DNA from: Halorientalis salina
GTDB lineage: Archaea; Halobacteriota; Halobacteria; Halobacteriales; Haloarculaceae
Assembly (NCBI RefSeq): GCF_005049285.1
Contig: NZ_SOSC01000001.1
Location: 496,001-560,000 of the forward strand
DNA: 64,000 nucleotides
Direction: 5' to 3'
The notes below the pieces were generated by a model. That model was not told the DNA's origin. It did not search any database and was given only the letters and a program-made list of their open reading frames with translations. Both the position numbers and the translations under genes were made by a program. Every line of letters starts with the position of its first letter. Within the stretch, counting starts at the first letter, position 1. Shown piece by piece: positions 1 to 9,128 of the stretch.

Positions 1-469
1 CCCGCTCGCGACGCCGGAGACGGTCGACGGTGAACGGGTCTACGCGTATCCGAATCACGTCCACACGACCGAGTCCGGCATCGCGTTCGTCACCGGGAAC
101 ACGTATCCCGAAGAGGGCCGCGAGACCGAGGCCCGGCATCCGAACGAACACACCGCAGTCGGAGTCACTCCAGGCGGTGAGCGGACGTGGCGCGAGTCGG
201 TCGGCGGCTTCGCGACCGGCATCGGCACGAACGGCGATCTGTTAGTCGTGCCGGGTGCCCAGCACTTCCGCGACCGCGATGCGGACGCACACGGTTTCTG
301 TGTGTTCGGCGTGGCGGACGGCCCCGTCTCGTCGGCTGACACCGAGGGCGTGGTCGCGGCAGCAGCGCTCGGCGACGAGTTCGTTGCGGCGGTCGAGGAA
401 CCGGTCGCATACCACGACGAACACGAGCGCCGGGGAGCCTATCGGCTCCACGTCGAGGAGTTGCAGTAA
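1..469 (+). CDS. C-terminal fragment of a probable beta-propeller protein
   Basis: The reading frame is open from base 2 to the TAA at 467-469, so the gene enters from the left and only about 155 residues are visible. The fragment is rich in Gly, Asp and Glu and has short strand-like segments (TGIGTNGDLLVVPG, RGAYRLHVEEL) like the blades of PQQ-type propellers. No catalytic motif is visible. It converges on cbtA, and proteins of this sort are found beside haloarchaeal cobalamin genes, so a link to cobalt or corrinoid handling is possible but inferred. The propeller assignment is tentative because the N-terminal part is missing. Confidence 0.5.
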   Translation, partial: PLATPETVDGERVYAYPNHVHTTESGIAFVTGNTYPEEGRETEARHPNEHTAVGVTPGGERTWRESVGGFATGIGTNGDLLVVPGAQHFRDRDADAHGFCVFGVADGPVSSADTEGVVAAAALGDEFVAAVEEPVAYHDEHERRGAYRLHVEELQ

Positions 470-501
470 GCTATTTTTCGGTTCGCGAAATCCCAGCGCG
501 T

Positions 502-1272
502 TCAATCCGCAGTCGGAGTGGGTTCCGCGTACCCCGTGTTCGATGTCTCCGTCGCCGCAGTCGAGCGTTCACGACGGAGCAACCAGGCGTGGGCGCTGGC
601 CAGAACGACCCAGACCATCGCCTGATTGAAGATCACGAGCGCCCGGAACCCGGTGACGACCGTCTCCGGCACCGCCACTTCGACCGGGTTGGCCGGAGCG
701 AGCACCGCTGCGCCGACAAGCAGACAGAACGGGGCGACTGCACCTGCGAGCGCGACCGGTCGACCGCGTTCGCGGAGGTGGGTATAGGCGTACCCGGCGA
801 TTCCACACGCCAGTAACCCCGCGACCATCATCCCGCCGTAGATCGCGATGCGGAGGTCAGTTCCGAACGCCTGTTCGACCCCCGGCGGTTGCGGCGGGAG
901 GACAAGCCACGGCGCGCCCGAGACCGTGACGAAACCGGCCGCGGCGAGCAGGTAACTCTGTGTGTCCCCCGCGCCAGGGATGGCCGGTTCGAGGAAGTAG
1001 AAGGCGACGCCGAACGTCACGACGCCGAGCAGGAGCGCCCAGAAGACGCCACCCAGCACGCTGACCGCCTTCGTCGTCGCCGTCGAGACGGCGCTCTCGT
1101 GTTCCGCGCCGTGATGGCCGTCGCCGGCATTGGCCGCTCCGTGCCCGTGATCGCCGGCCAGTCCCTCGGCCATCCCGACGACCGGATTGGCCACCAGCGC
1201 GACGAACAGGCCGAGCACGAGCCCGGCCACCAGTCCCGCTTTCAGCCCCCGCAGGAGGTACTGCTGAAGCAT
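502..1272 (-). CDS. cbtA: CbtA, predicted cobalt transporter subunit
   Basis: This is a 256-residue integral membrane protein with about six hydrophobic segments. The loop after the first segment is His-rich (DHGHG...GDGHHGAEH, about residues 41-58), a likely metal-binding site. CbtA family proteins are predicted cobalt transporters that occur with CbtB and cobalamin genes. The start codon at 1272 lies one base after the cbtB stop region, so the two are co-transcribed. The neighbouring ChlID, CobN, CbiC, CbiE and CbiX genes support a role in supplying cobalt for B12 synthesis. The conserved WLVLPPQPPG segment is typical of the family. Confidence 0.9.
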   Translation of the reverse strand: MLQQYLLRGLKAGLVAGLVLGLFVALVANPVVGMAEGLAGDHGHGAANAGDGHHGAEHESAVSTATTKAVSVLGGVFWALLLGVVTFGVAFYFLEPAIPGAGDTQSYLLAAAGFVTVSGAPWLVLPPQPPGVEQAFGTDLRIAIYGGMMVAGLLACGIAGYAYTHLRERGRPVALAGAVAPFCLLVGAAVLAPANPVEVAVPETVVTGFRALVIFNQAMVWVVLASAHAWLLRRERSTAATETSNTGYAEPTPTAD

Positions 1273-1273
1273 C

Positions 1274-1462
1274 TCAGTGGCAGGTGATACCTGCGCCGTG
1301 ACGGAAGTTGTGCAGCGAGTCGTGCATCAGGGGCTCCTGGAAGAACAGAAGCGTGAACCCGATGATCGCCGCGAGCGCCAGTCCGAGCGCGACCTGCGTC
1401 GGTGTCAGTTCGAGCCGCGCCCGTTCGATTCGACCGTGTACGCTGTCGTTGGCTGTCGCCAT
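1274..1462 (-). CDS. cbtB: CbtB, small cobalt transporter subunit
   Basis: This is a 62-residue protein with one membrane segment (about residues 22-42) and a His/Cys-rich tail (MHDSLHNFRHGAGITCH) that is the metal-binding signature of CbtB. It is the first gene of the cbtB-cbtA unit and ends one base before cbtA begins. A TATA-like stretch (minus strand, about 1490-1495) lies roughly 30 bases ahead of the ATG, so the mRNA is probably leaderless. Length and motif match the family. Confidence 0.9.
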   Translation of the reverse strand: MATANDSVHGRIERARLELTPTQVALGLALAAIIGFTLLFFQEPLMHDSLHNFRHGAGITCH

Positions 1463-1519
1463 GGTAAACTACACTTGTATAACAGCAAGTTAGATTGTAA
1501 AACTTTCGAGTATCCCAAG
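1463..1519 (-). promoter_or_regulatory. cbtB promoter region with ATACAAGT motif
   Basis: This 57-base gap between cbtB and the 3' end of the ChlID gene holds the cbtB promoter. On the minus strand it contains a TATA-like TCTAAC and the octamer ATACAAGT (1480 to 1473). The same octamer occurs upstream of cbiX (9968 to 9961). A shared regulator of the cobalamin genes is an inference from two copies only. Confidence 0.4.
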
Positions 1520-3688
1520 TCAGGTTTGGTCCCCGACCGCCGCATCGAGGTGTTCGGCGGCGAGGTGTTCCAGGGGGACGCGATCACCGCCAGTCGCGTC
1601 GAGCACGATGTCGGTAACGCCGGCCCGGTCGCCGTCGCCGCTATCGACGACGAGAACCTTCGCATCCCGTTCAGCAAGTGCCGCCGCGGCGTCCCTCGTT
1701 CTCGCCGTCGGGCTTCCGTCGGCGACGTTCGCCTTGCCGTCGGTAACCAGCACGACGACGCAAGCCGTCGGGTCGGCTCGGTCGATGACCTCGCCAGCGG
1801 TTCGCAGCCCGTCGGGAAGCGGCGTCCGGTCGCCGGTCGGGAGGTCCTTGAGGTGGCGAGCAGCGAGCGTGACGCTGTCGGTCGGCGGCAGGACGACGTC
1901 GGCACTCTCGCCCGCGACGGCGACGAATCCGACCTCGTCGCGCTGCTGGTAGGCGTCCTTGAGCAGTTCCAGCACCGTGCCCTTGGCCGTGCGCATCGCC
2001 GACCGCATCGACGCACTGGCGTCGACCACGAACAGCACCAGCGCGCCGCCGTCGCTGGCCCGAACCGACTGCCTGAGGTCCCGGGTCGTGACCCTGTCCC
2101 CGCCGCGCTGTGCCGCGGCCCTGACCGACGCCGCCGCGTCGACGCTCTCAGAGGAATCCGCCGTCGTCGTCCGGACTCGCGGCCCCTCGTTGTCGACGCT
2201 CGGACGTGATCGCGCCCGGGCACCGCTGTCACCGTCGGCCTCTAATTCGGCCGAAACCGACAGGTCCGGTGCAGCTGCCTCGCCGATGCCGGCTCGTTCC
2301 TGACCCGGGACGAGCGGGGTCGCCGACTCCGCGTCGTCGTCGCGTTCGGGCGTCTCGCCGGCGTCGTCGTCACAGCCGGCTTCGGCCTCACCACTGCCAT
2401 CTCCTGACTGGGTTCCAGTCGGGCCGGAGCCGCCGCGGTCGTCGTCCCCATCCGTGCTTTCGCTCTCCGCATCCGGTTTCGCGTCAGGGCCATCCGAGGA
2501 CTGTCCGTCCGACTGGGAGTCGTCCCCACCTGTCTCCGACTGATCGCCGTCTTCTTCCGTTCCACGGTCAGCCGATTCCTCCCGGTTTTCTCCGCGTTCT
2601 CCCTCCTCGCCGTCGGCCTCCTCACCATCCGTTCCCTCGTCGTTGGACTCGTTCTCGTCCTCGAAGTGGTCCTCGAAGTGGTCCTCGATGGCCTCCTCGG
2701 GGTCGGGAGCGTCCTCGAACGGACGGGACTGGAACCGGTGAGGCAGCGCCAGTTCCGCCGCGCGCTGGACGTCGGGCTCGATCACTTTCCGTCGCCCGTC
2801 GAGCGCGGCGAGTGTCCGGGCAGCCCGTGCGGTCGCGATGTCACCACGGTGACCGTCGATACCGGCGTCGCGACAGAGCTCGGCGATATCGGCCGCGAAG
2901 TCGCGGGGGAGTTCGACCGCGTCGAGTCGGTCGATGGCCTCCTTGAGCTGTCTGCCGTAGTCGGGGTCGTCGGCTGAGCCGTCAGCTGTTTCGCCGAGCG
3001 CCTGTTCGATGATCGCAACCCGGTCGTCGACGTCATCACACCCGGTGACGGTCGACTGGAGCGCGAATCGGTCCCGGAGTTGCGGCCGCAGGTCGCCCTC
3101 TTCCGGGTTCATCGTTCCGACGAGCGTGAACTCGGCCGGGTGGCTGACGCTCATTCCGTCGCGCTCAACGCGGTTGACGCCGCTGGCGGCGGCGTCCAGC
3201 AACACGTCGACGAGGTGATCGTCCAGCAGGTTCACCTCGTCGACGTAGAGGATGCCCCGGTTCGCCCGCGCCAGCAAACCCGGCTCGAACTCTTTATTTC
3301 CTTCGAGCGCACCATCGACGGAGAGCGTCCCGACGACCCTGTCCCTGGTCGCTCCGAGCGGGAGCGTGACGAGCGGAACCGGTCGCTCTGTGACTGGTGG
3401 ATCCGATCGAGACTGACAGTCCCCACACTGGCGATCGGGGTCCTCGGGATGACAGCCGTACGGACAGTCGGCGACGACCCGCTGGTCGGGCAGGAGGTCG
3501 GCGAGCGCCCGGACGGCCGTCGACTTGGCCGTCCCTTTCTCCCCGCGAACGAGCAGGCCGTCGATATCGTCGTTGGCCGCGGTCACGAGCAAAGCCTGCT
3601 TGAACTCCGCCTGTCCGACGATATCGCCGAAGGAGAGGTGCTGCGTTCGCCCCTGCGAAGGTTTTTTGCCGTCGCCGAATGCAACCAT
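1520..3688 (-). CDS. chlID: ChlI/ChlD-type AAA+ and VWA cobaltochelatase subunit
   Basis: This is a 722-residue fusion of the two small subunits of class I metal chelatases. The AAA+ part has Walker A GEKGTAKS (about residues 49-56), a Cys cluster (CPYGC...CGDC, about 75-92) and Walker B LYVDEVNLL. A very acidic linker of about 200 residues follows, then a VWA domain with the MIDAS motif DASAS. It should form the ATP-driven motor for CobN, which inserts cobalt into the corrin ring. The start at 3688 was chosen because earlier in-frame ATGs lie inside divergent cobN and encode non-conserved sequence. Magnesium chelatase function is unlikely because no chlorophyll genes are present. Confidence 0.9.
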   Translation of the reverse strand: MVAFGDGKKPSQGRTQHLSFGDIVGQAEFKQALLVTAANDDIDGLLVRGEKGTAKSTAVRALADLLPDQRVVADCPYGCHPEDPDRQCGDCQSRSDPPVTERPVPLVTLPLGATRDRVVGTLSVDGALEGNKEFEPGLLARANRGILYVDEVNLLDDHLVDVLLDAAASGVNRVERDGMSVSHPAEFTLVGTMNPEEGDLRPQLRDRFALQSTVTGCDDVDDRVAIIEQALGETADGSADDPDYGRQLKEAIDRLDAVELPRDFAADIAELCRDAGIDGHRGDIATARAARTLAALDGRRKVIEPDVQRAAELALPHRFQSRPFEDAPDPEEAIEDHFEDHFEDENESNDEGTDGEEADGEEGERGENREESADRGTEEDGDQSETGGDDSQSDGQSSDGPDAKPDAESESTDGDDDRGGSGPTGTQSGDGSGEAEAGCDDDAGETPERDDDAESATPLVPGQERAGIGEAAAPDLSVSAELEADGDSGARARSRPSVDNEGPRVRTTTADSSESVDAAASVRAAAQRGGDRVTTRDLRQSVRASDGGALVLFVVDASASMRSAMRTAKGTVLELLKDAYQQRDEVGFVAVAGESADVVLPPTDSVTLAARHLKDLPTGDRTPLPDGLRTAGEVIDRADPTACVVVLVTDGKANVADGSPTARTRDAAAALAERDAKVLVVDSGDGDRAGVTDIVLDATGGDRVPLEHLAAEHLDAAVGDQT

Positions 3689-3722
3689 ACTTGCGTTAAG
3701 ACAACAGAGGTTTAACAACGTT
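3689..3722. promoter_or_regulatory. 34-bp divergent promoter between chlID and cobN
   Basis: Only 34 bases separate the two start codons. The gap is AT-rich, with TTAA-like stretches readable on both strands. Each TATA box would have to sit within or beside the other gene's first codons. The arrangement ties expression of the two partner subunits together. Confidence 0.5.
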
Positions 3723-6700
3723 ATGCCGAAGATCGGCTTATATACGGCGACGGAGAACGAACTCGGAGCCGTCCAGCGAGCGGCGGGGGATGTGGACGCG
3801 GACCTCGTGGTGCGGTCCGAGGGAGACATCGACGACGGGACCGACGTGGACGCGTTCGTCGACGAACTGACCGACGCGGACGCGGTGGTCCTGTGGCTCC
3901 ACGGCGGGGAGGACAGCATGCCGGGGTACGACCACGCGGTCGCCAGACTCGCCGAGGACGGCGTACCGCTGGTCGTGAAAGCCACTGGGGACGCCTTCGC
4001 GTTCGAGGACACCACGGTCGCGGACTCGGACCGCGAGCGCGTCTACGAGTACCTCGAACGCGGCGGGACGACGAACATCGCCAACTGTCTGCGATACCTC
4101 GCCAACGAGTACAGCGATGAAACGCGCTCCTACGACGACCCCGTGACGCTGCCGACGGAGGGCGTCTATCACCCCGAGTATCCGGCCGCGAGCTACGAAG
4201 AACTGGTCGAGACGTTCGACTCCGACCGGCCGACGGTCGCCATCTGGTTCTACGAGTCACACTGGACACACGAGAACACCCGGTACGTCGACGCCCAGGT
4301 CGAGGCCGTCGAGTCACAGGGTGCCAACGCGTTGCCCATCTTCTGTGAACCCGCGACCGACACCGAGGGCCAGTGGGACGCCGAAACCGTCACCGACGAG
4401 TGGTTGCTGGACGACGACGGGAACTCCCGGGTCGACGCCGTCCTCTCCTCGTTCATGTTTTCGCTGTCGATGGACGAACGCGGCCGCAGCGCCGCCGACG
4501 AGGGTGACTCGGCCGAGGACGTGTTCCTCGACCGCCTCGGGGTCCCGGTCATCCAGACCGTGACGACGATGCGCTCGCGGTCCCGGTACGAGGGAAGCGA
4601 CACCGGCGTCATGGGCTTCGAACTCGCCCTCTCGGTCGCGCTCCCGGAATTCGACGGCAACGTCATCACACACCCCATCAGCGGGAAAGAGCGGATGGAC
4701 GACGACGCCGACATCGGGAGCGCCCCGAAACAGCACTTCCCCATCGACGACCGGGTCGACCACGCCGCACGGCTGGCGGTCAACTGGGCCGAACTGCGAC
4801 ACACGCCCAACGAGGACAAACAGGTCGCGGTCGTCCTCCACAACTACCCGCCCAGCGACGACGGCATCGGGACTGCCTTCGGCCTCGACAGCCCCGAGAG
4901 CACGGTCAACCTGCTGGGCGAACTTCGGCAGCGGGGGTATGATCTGGGTGGGCAATTCCCCGCCGACGGACAGTCGCTGATCGACCAACTCACCGCCCAA
5001 CTCACGCTCGACGACCGGTGGGTCGCACCCGAGGACGTGCGCGACCGCTCGGTCGACACCGTCACGCCGGACCGGTACGCCGAGTGGTTCGCGGCCAAAG
5101 ACGACCGATTTCAGGAGCACGTCGTCGACGAGTGGGGCGACCCGCCTGACAGGCCCTTCGCCATCCCCGGCGTCGAGTTCGGGAACGTCCTCGTGACGGT
5201 CCAACCCCCGCGCGGCTTCGGGATGGACCCATCGAAGGTGTACCACGACTCGGACCTCCAGCCGCCACACGACTACGTTGCGTTCTACGGCTGGCTGAAG
5301 AACACGTTCGAGGCCAACGCAGTGGTTCACCTCGGCACGCACGGCTCCCTGGAGTGGCTCCCCGGCAAGACCGTTGGACTGAACGGCGAGAGCGCGCCCG
5401 ACCAACTGATCGACGCGATTCCGAACGTCTACCCCTACATCATCAACAACCCCGGCGAGGGGACCCAGGCCAAGCGCCGCTCCTATGCCGCGATCGTCGA
5501 TTACCTGACGCCGGTGATGTCGAACGCGGGCACCTACGACGACCTCGCGGACCTGGAGGAATTGGCCGACCGCTACCGGGAAGCCGGCATGGAGGACGCC
5601 CGGACCGACGACGGCGACCACCTCGAAGACCTGATTCGCGAGACCGTCGACGAACTGGATCTCGCCGTCGAGCTGGGTATCGCGGGCGAGATCGACGAGA
5701 AAGCCGACGTTCGGGGCCCCGACGAGGCCGGGACGACGCTCGCAGAGGGTGCTGTGGAGGGTGACGACGTAGCTATCGACGAACTCGTCGAGCGTATCCA
5801 CGAGTACCTCACGGACGTCAAGACGACCCAGATACGCCTGGGCCTGCACACGATGGGCGAGCCGCCGGCCGACGAGCGACTGATCGAGTACCTCGTTGCG
5901 CTCACGCGTCTGGAGAACCCCGGCGCACCGAGCCTCCGGGAAGCCGTCGCGGGCGTGCTCGGCGTCGACTACCAGCGAATGCTGGACGAACCGGGCACCT
6001 ACGACGAGGACCTGGGGATGACCTACGCCCAGGCCGCCGACGCGGTGTACGAGACGAGCCTCGACCTCGTGACGACCCTGGCCGAGCACGACTTCGACGT
6101 GCCCGAGAGCGAACTCGACGACGGCGATTCGGAGGTCAACATGAACCTGCTCGTCGTGGATATCGACCCGCTCGGGGACGCCCGGGCGAAGTCCGGCGCA
6201 CACGACGACCTCCGAGACGTACTGGCGTTCATCTGCGAGGAAGCCCAGCCCCGGGTCGCCGGTGCCAGCGATGAGATCCCACGGACCGCCGACGCGCTCG
6301 CGGGCGAGTACGTCCCGCCGGGCGGGTCTGGTGCACCGACCCGGGGCGGCGTCGATCTGCTGCCGACGGCCCGCAACTTCTACACGCTGGACCCCCGCAA
6401 GGTCCCGGCCAAGAGCGCCTGGGCGGTCGGCAGCGAAGTCGCCCACGGCGTCGCGGAGCGCCACCACACTGAAGAAGGGGAGTACCCCGAGGAGATCGGC
6501 GTCGTCGCCTGGGGGACCCCAACGGTACGCACGCGCGGAGAGACGATTGCGCAGGTCCTGGCGCTGATGGGCGTCGAACCGGTCTGGACCGACGCCGGCC
6601 GCGTCGACGACGTAGAGCCGATTCCGCTCGACGAACTCGGCCGCCCGCGCATCGACGTGACGACGCGGGTGTCGGGCCTGTTCCGGGACGCCTTCCCGCA

Positions 6701-7610
6701 GGCCGCGAGCGTCGTCCACGACGCCGTCGACGCCGTGGTCGACCTCGACGAACCGCCGGAGTTGAACTACGTCAAGAAACACGTCGAGGAAGAGGCCGAT
6801 GAACTCGAAGCCGAGACGGACATGGACGCCTCTGAGGCCGAGTCGGCAGCCAAACACCGGGTGTTCACGACTCGCCCGGGCGGCTACGGTGCGGGGACGA
6901 ACAAGGCAGTCGACGAGGGCAACTGGGAGGACCGCTCCGACCTGGCCGACGTGTACGTCCAGTGGGGCGGCTACGCGATGGGCTCGCGCGGAAAGGTCTC
7001 CGAGGCCCACGACGCCTTCGAGCGCCGACTGGGCAACGTCGAGGCCACAGTGAAAATCGAGGACACGGCCGAACAGGACGAGTTCGACAGCTCCGACTGG
7101 TACGCGTTCCACGGCGGGTTCATCACCGCCGTCGCCGAGACGGCCGGCGAGGAACCGGCCTCCTACGTCGGCGACTCATCGGACCCGGACAACGTCGACG
7201 TGTACACCAACGAGGAGAAAGTCCGGAAGGCGATGCGCGCACGGGTCCTGAACCCCGAATGGCTCGACTCCATGGCGGACCACGGCTACAAGGGCGCTGG
7301 CGACCTCTCCTCGACGGTCGACGTGGTCCTCGGCTGGGACGCCACGACCGGCGTCGTCTCCGACAGGCTCTGGGAGGACGTGGCCGAGAAATACGCCTTC
7401 GACGCCGAGCGACGGGACTGGCTCGAAGACGTCAACCCCTGGGCGCTGGACTCGATCACCGATACCCTCCTGGAGGCCATCGACCGCGGCCTCTGGGACG
7501 CCGCTCGGGAGACCGAAAATAGGCTTCGGGACATCAATCTGGAGGTCGATGGAGAACTGGAAGCGCGAACGAGCGCAGATACCCAGGAAGTGACATCAGA
7601 TGACGACTAA
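3723..7610 (+). CDS. cobN: CobN, large subunit of cobaltochelatase
   Basis: This 1295-residue protein has the length and features of the CobN/BchH family, which binds the hydrogenobyrinate-type substrate and receives cobalt. Typical segments are HLGTHGSLEWLPGK (about residue 537), YPYIINNPGEGTQAKRR and, near the C-terminus, GGYGAGTNKAVDEGNW. The ATG at 3723 is used because the family begins with a short strand (PKIGLYTATENE) and the upstream in-frame sequence overlaps chlID. The gene overlaps cbiC by 11 bases, so cobN-cbiC-cbiE form one operon. CobN is the aerobic-pathway type, while CbiC/E/X names come from the anaerobic pathway; haloarchaea are known to mix them. Confidence 0.95.
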   Translation: MPKIGLYTATENELGAVQRAAGDVDADLVVRSEGDIDDGTDVDAFVDELTDADAVVLWLHGGEDSMPGYDHAVARLAEDGVPLVVKATGDAFAFEDTTVADSDRERVYEYLERGGTTNIANCLRYLANEYSDETRSYDDPVTLPTEGVYHPEYPAASYEELVETFDSDRPTVAIWFYESHWTHENTRYVDAQVEAVESQGANALPIFCEPATDTEGQWDAETVTDEWLLDDDGNSRVDAVLSSFMFSLSMDERGRSAADEGDSAEDVFLDRLGVPVIQTVTTMRSRSRYEGSDTGVMGFELALSVALPEFDGNVITHPISGKERMDDDADIGSAPKQHFPIDDRVDHAARLAVNWAELRHTPNEDKQVAVVLHNYPPSDDGIGTAFGLDSPESTVNLLGELRQRGYDLGGQFPADGQSLIDQLTAQLTLDDRWVAPEDVRDRSVDTVTPDRYAEWFAAKDDRFQEHVVDEWGDPPDRPFAIPGVEFGNVLVTVQPPRGFGMDPSKVYHDSDLQPPHDYVAFYGWLKNTFEANAVVHLGTHGSLEWLPGKTVGLNGESAPDQLIDAIPNVYPYIINNPGEGTQAKRRSYAAIVDYLTPVMSNAGTYDDLADLEELADRYREAGMEDARTDDGDHLEDLIRETVDELDLAVELGIAGEIDEKADVRGPDEAGTTLAEGAVEGDDVAIDELVERIHEYLTDVKTTQIRLGLHTMGEPPADERLIEYLVALTRLENPGAPSLREAVAGVLGVDYQRMLDEPGTYDEDLGMTYAQAADAVYETSLDLVTTLAEHDFDVPESELDDGDSEVNMNLLVVDIDPLGDARAKSGAHDDLRDVLAFICEEAQPRVAGASDEIPRTADALAGEYVPPGGSGAPTRGGVDLLPTARNFYTLDPRKVPAKSAWAVGSEVAHGVAERHHTEEGEYPEEIGVVAWGTPTVRTRGETIAQVLALMGVEPVWTDAGRVDDVEPIPLDELGRPRIDVTTRVSGLFRDAFPQAASVVHDAVDAVVDLDEPPELNYVKKHVEEEADELEAETDMDASEAESAAKHRVFTTRPGGYGAGTNKAVDEGNWEDRSDLADVYVQWGGYAMGSRGKVSEAHDAFERRLGNVEATVKIEDTAEQDEFDSSDWYAFHGGFITAVAETAGEEPASYVGDSSDPDNVDVYTNEEKVRKAMRARVLNPEWLDSMADHGYKGAGDLSSTVDVVLGWDATTGVVSDRLWEDVAEKYAFDAERRDWLEDVNPWALDSITDTLLEAIDRGLWDAARETENRLRDINLEVDGELEARTSADTQEVTSDDD

Positions 7611-8334
7611 CCCGGACGACGCGACAGCAGGGAGTACAGACGACGGCGAGTTCGAGGAATACGCCGACCTCGGAGCCACGACCGAGAACGCCATGGACAT
7701 CGCGGAAACGTCGATGGACCGCGTTCGCCGGATCGTGCCGGACGAGACGCTGGCAGACCGTATTCGCCAGAAGTCCGTCCACGCCACCGGCGACCCCGAG
7801 TTCCAGCACCTGGTTCGGTTCTCGGGGGCGACCGACGACGATGACGAACCGGTTGTGGCCGGTGCACGCGCCGTCCTCGACGAGCAACCGATCGTCACGG
7901 ACATCACGATGGTGAAAGCCGGCATCACCGGCCGGGGGCACGACTGCCCGGTCCGGAAGGCGATCGGCAACGGTGCCGAGTTGGCGGCCGAGACCGGTAT
8001 GACCAGAACCGCGGCCTCCGTGCTGGAACTCGACAAAGAAGGCGTGTACGACGGCGCGATTGCCGTCGTAGGCAATGCCCCGACAGCGGCGCTGGCGCTG
8101 GCCGACTGTATCGAGGACGGGACTCGGCCCGCAGTGGTCGTGGCGACGCCCGTGGGCTTCGTCAAGGCCGCCGAGAGCCGGAAACGGCTCCGGGCGGTCG
8201 CCGACGAGCACGGCGTTCCTGCAATCACGAACGTCGGTCGACGCGGCGGGAGCGGGCTGGCCGCGGGCCTGACGAACGAACTCGTCCACGTCGCGAGCGA
8301 CTACCGCAACGGCGAGGTCGACCTGCCAGAATGA
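7600..8334 (+). CDS. cbiC: Cobalt-precorrin-8 methylmutase CbiC
   Basis: This 244-residue protein matches CbiC/CobH, which moves the methyl group from C11 to C12 to form the cobyrinate skeleton. The catalytic His lies in KSVHATGD (about residue 66). The family blocks GFVKAAESRKRL and ITNVGRRGGSGLAAG are present. The N-terminal 40 residues are an acidic extension. Its start overlaps cobN by 11 bases and its stop overlaps the cbiE start (ATGA), indicating translational coupling. Confidence 0.93.
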   Translation: MTTNPDDATAGSTDDGEFEEYADLGATTENAMDIAETSMDRVRRIVPDETLADRIRQKSVHATGDPEFQHLVRFSGATDDDDEPVVAGARAVLDEQPIVTDITMVKAGITGRGHDCPVRKAIGNGAELAAETGMTRTAASVLELDKEGVYDGAIAVVGNAPTAALALADCIEDGTRPAVVVATPVGFVKAAESRKRLRAVADEHGVPAITNVGRRGGSGLAAGLTNELVHVASDYRNGEVDLPE

Positions 8335-9104
8335 GCGACAGCGAGGACGAGTACGATCTAGATGCCGGACCGGACCCCGCAACGCTGGCAGCCAGTGAAC
8401 CGGAGAACGTGGTCGAGCGGGACGAGCGGCCGGTCCACGCCGTCGGTATCGGCCCGGGCAACCCCGACTTCCTGCACCCACGCGGTTGGCAGGCCATCGC
8501 GGACGCTGACGTGGTCGTCGGCTTCGAGACAGTCGTCGAGTTCGTCGCGGACCTGACCGACGCCGACCTGTTGACCTGCGGCTATCGGGACGAGGGCGAG
8601 ACGCTCGAAGCGTTCGCCGAGCGCGTGGACGGTGGCGAGCGCGGGACGGCCGTTCTGATGGGTGACCCGAACCACTCGGGGTATCAGTTCCTGGGGAAAG
8701 TCGAGCAGAGCGTGGACGCTCCCGTCCGGGTGATTCCCGGCATCTCGTCGCTCCAGGTGGCCGCCTCGCGCGCGCGAACACCCATGGAAGACAGCGAGTT
8801 CGTCACGCTGCACAAGAGCGGCGACCTCTCGGCGGATCTGGACCGCTTGCGCGGGGCGGTCGGTGACCGGCACCTGCTCGTGCTGCCGCGCCCGTTCGAC
8901 CTGATGCCGGGTGATGTCGCCGCCGAGTTACTGGCTGCGGGGGGATCGCCGGATCTGGACGCGCTCGTTCTGGAGCGGTTGACCCACGAGGACGAGTCGA
9001 TCACGCGGACGACGCTCGGCGAACTGGCCGACCACGCGGGCGGCTCAGATCCCGAGGACTCACCGTTCTCGGACCTGTCCGTACTGGTCGTCAGAGCGGG
9101 ATAG
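8331..9104 (+). CDS. cbiE: Cobalt-precorrin-7 C5-methyltransferase CbiE
   Basis: This 257-residue SAM-dependent tetrapyrrole methyltransferase has the glycine-rich start VGIGPGNPDFL (about residue 38), GDPNHSGY and the VIPGISSLQVAASR block of the CbiE family. The first 35 residues are an acidic extension; the usual length is about 200. It should methylate C5 of the corrin ring. No CbiT-like C15-methyltransferase/decarboxylase domain is fused, and none lies in this window. It is the last gene of the cobN operon and converges on cbiX. Confidence 0.85.
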   Translation: MSDSEDEYDLDAGPDPATLAASEPENVVERDERPVHAVGIGPGNPDFLHPRGWQAIADADVVVGFETVVEFVADLTDADLLTCGYRDEGETLEAFAERVDGGERGTAVLMGDPNHSGYQFLGKVEQSVDAPVRVIPGISSLQVAASRARTPMEDSEFVTLHKSGDLSADLDRLRGAVGDRHLLVLPRPFDLMPGDVAAELLAAGGSPDLDALVLERLTHEDESITRTTLGELADHAGGSDPEDSPFSDLSVLVVRAG

Positions 9105-9128
9105 GACAAGGGAACCGAATGGCGGGCG

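Noticed and set aside
4314..7112. A 932-codon open frame antisense to cobN
   Set aside because: It mirrors cobN codon bias in a GC-rich genome and encodes no family-like sequence.
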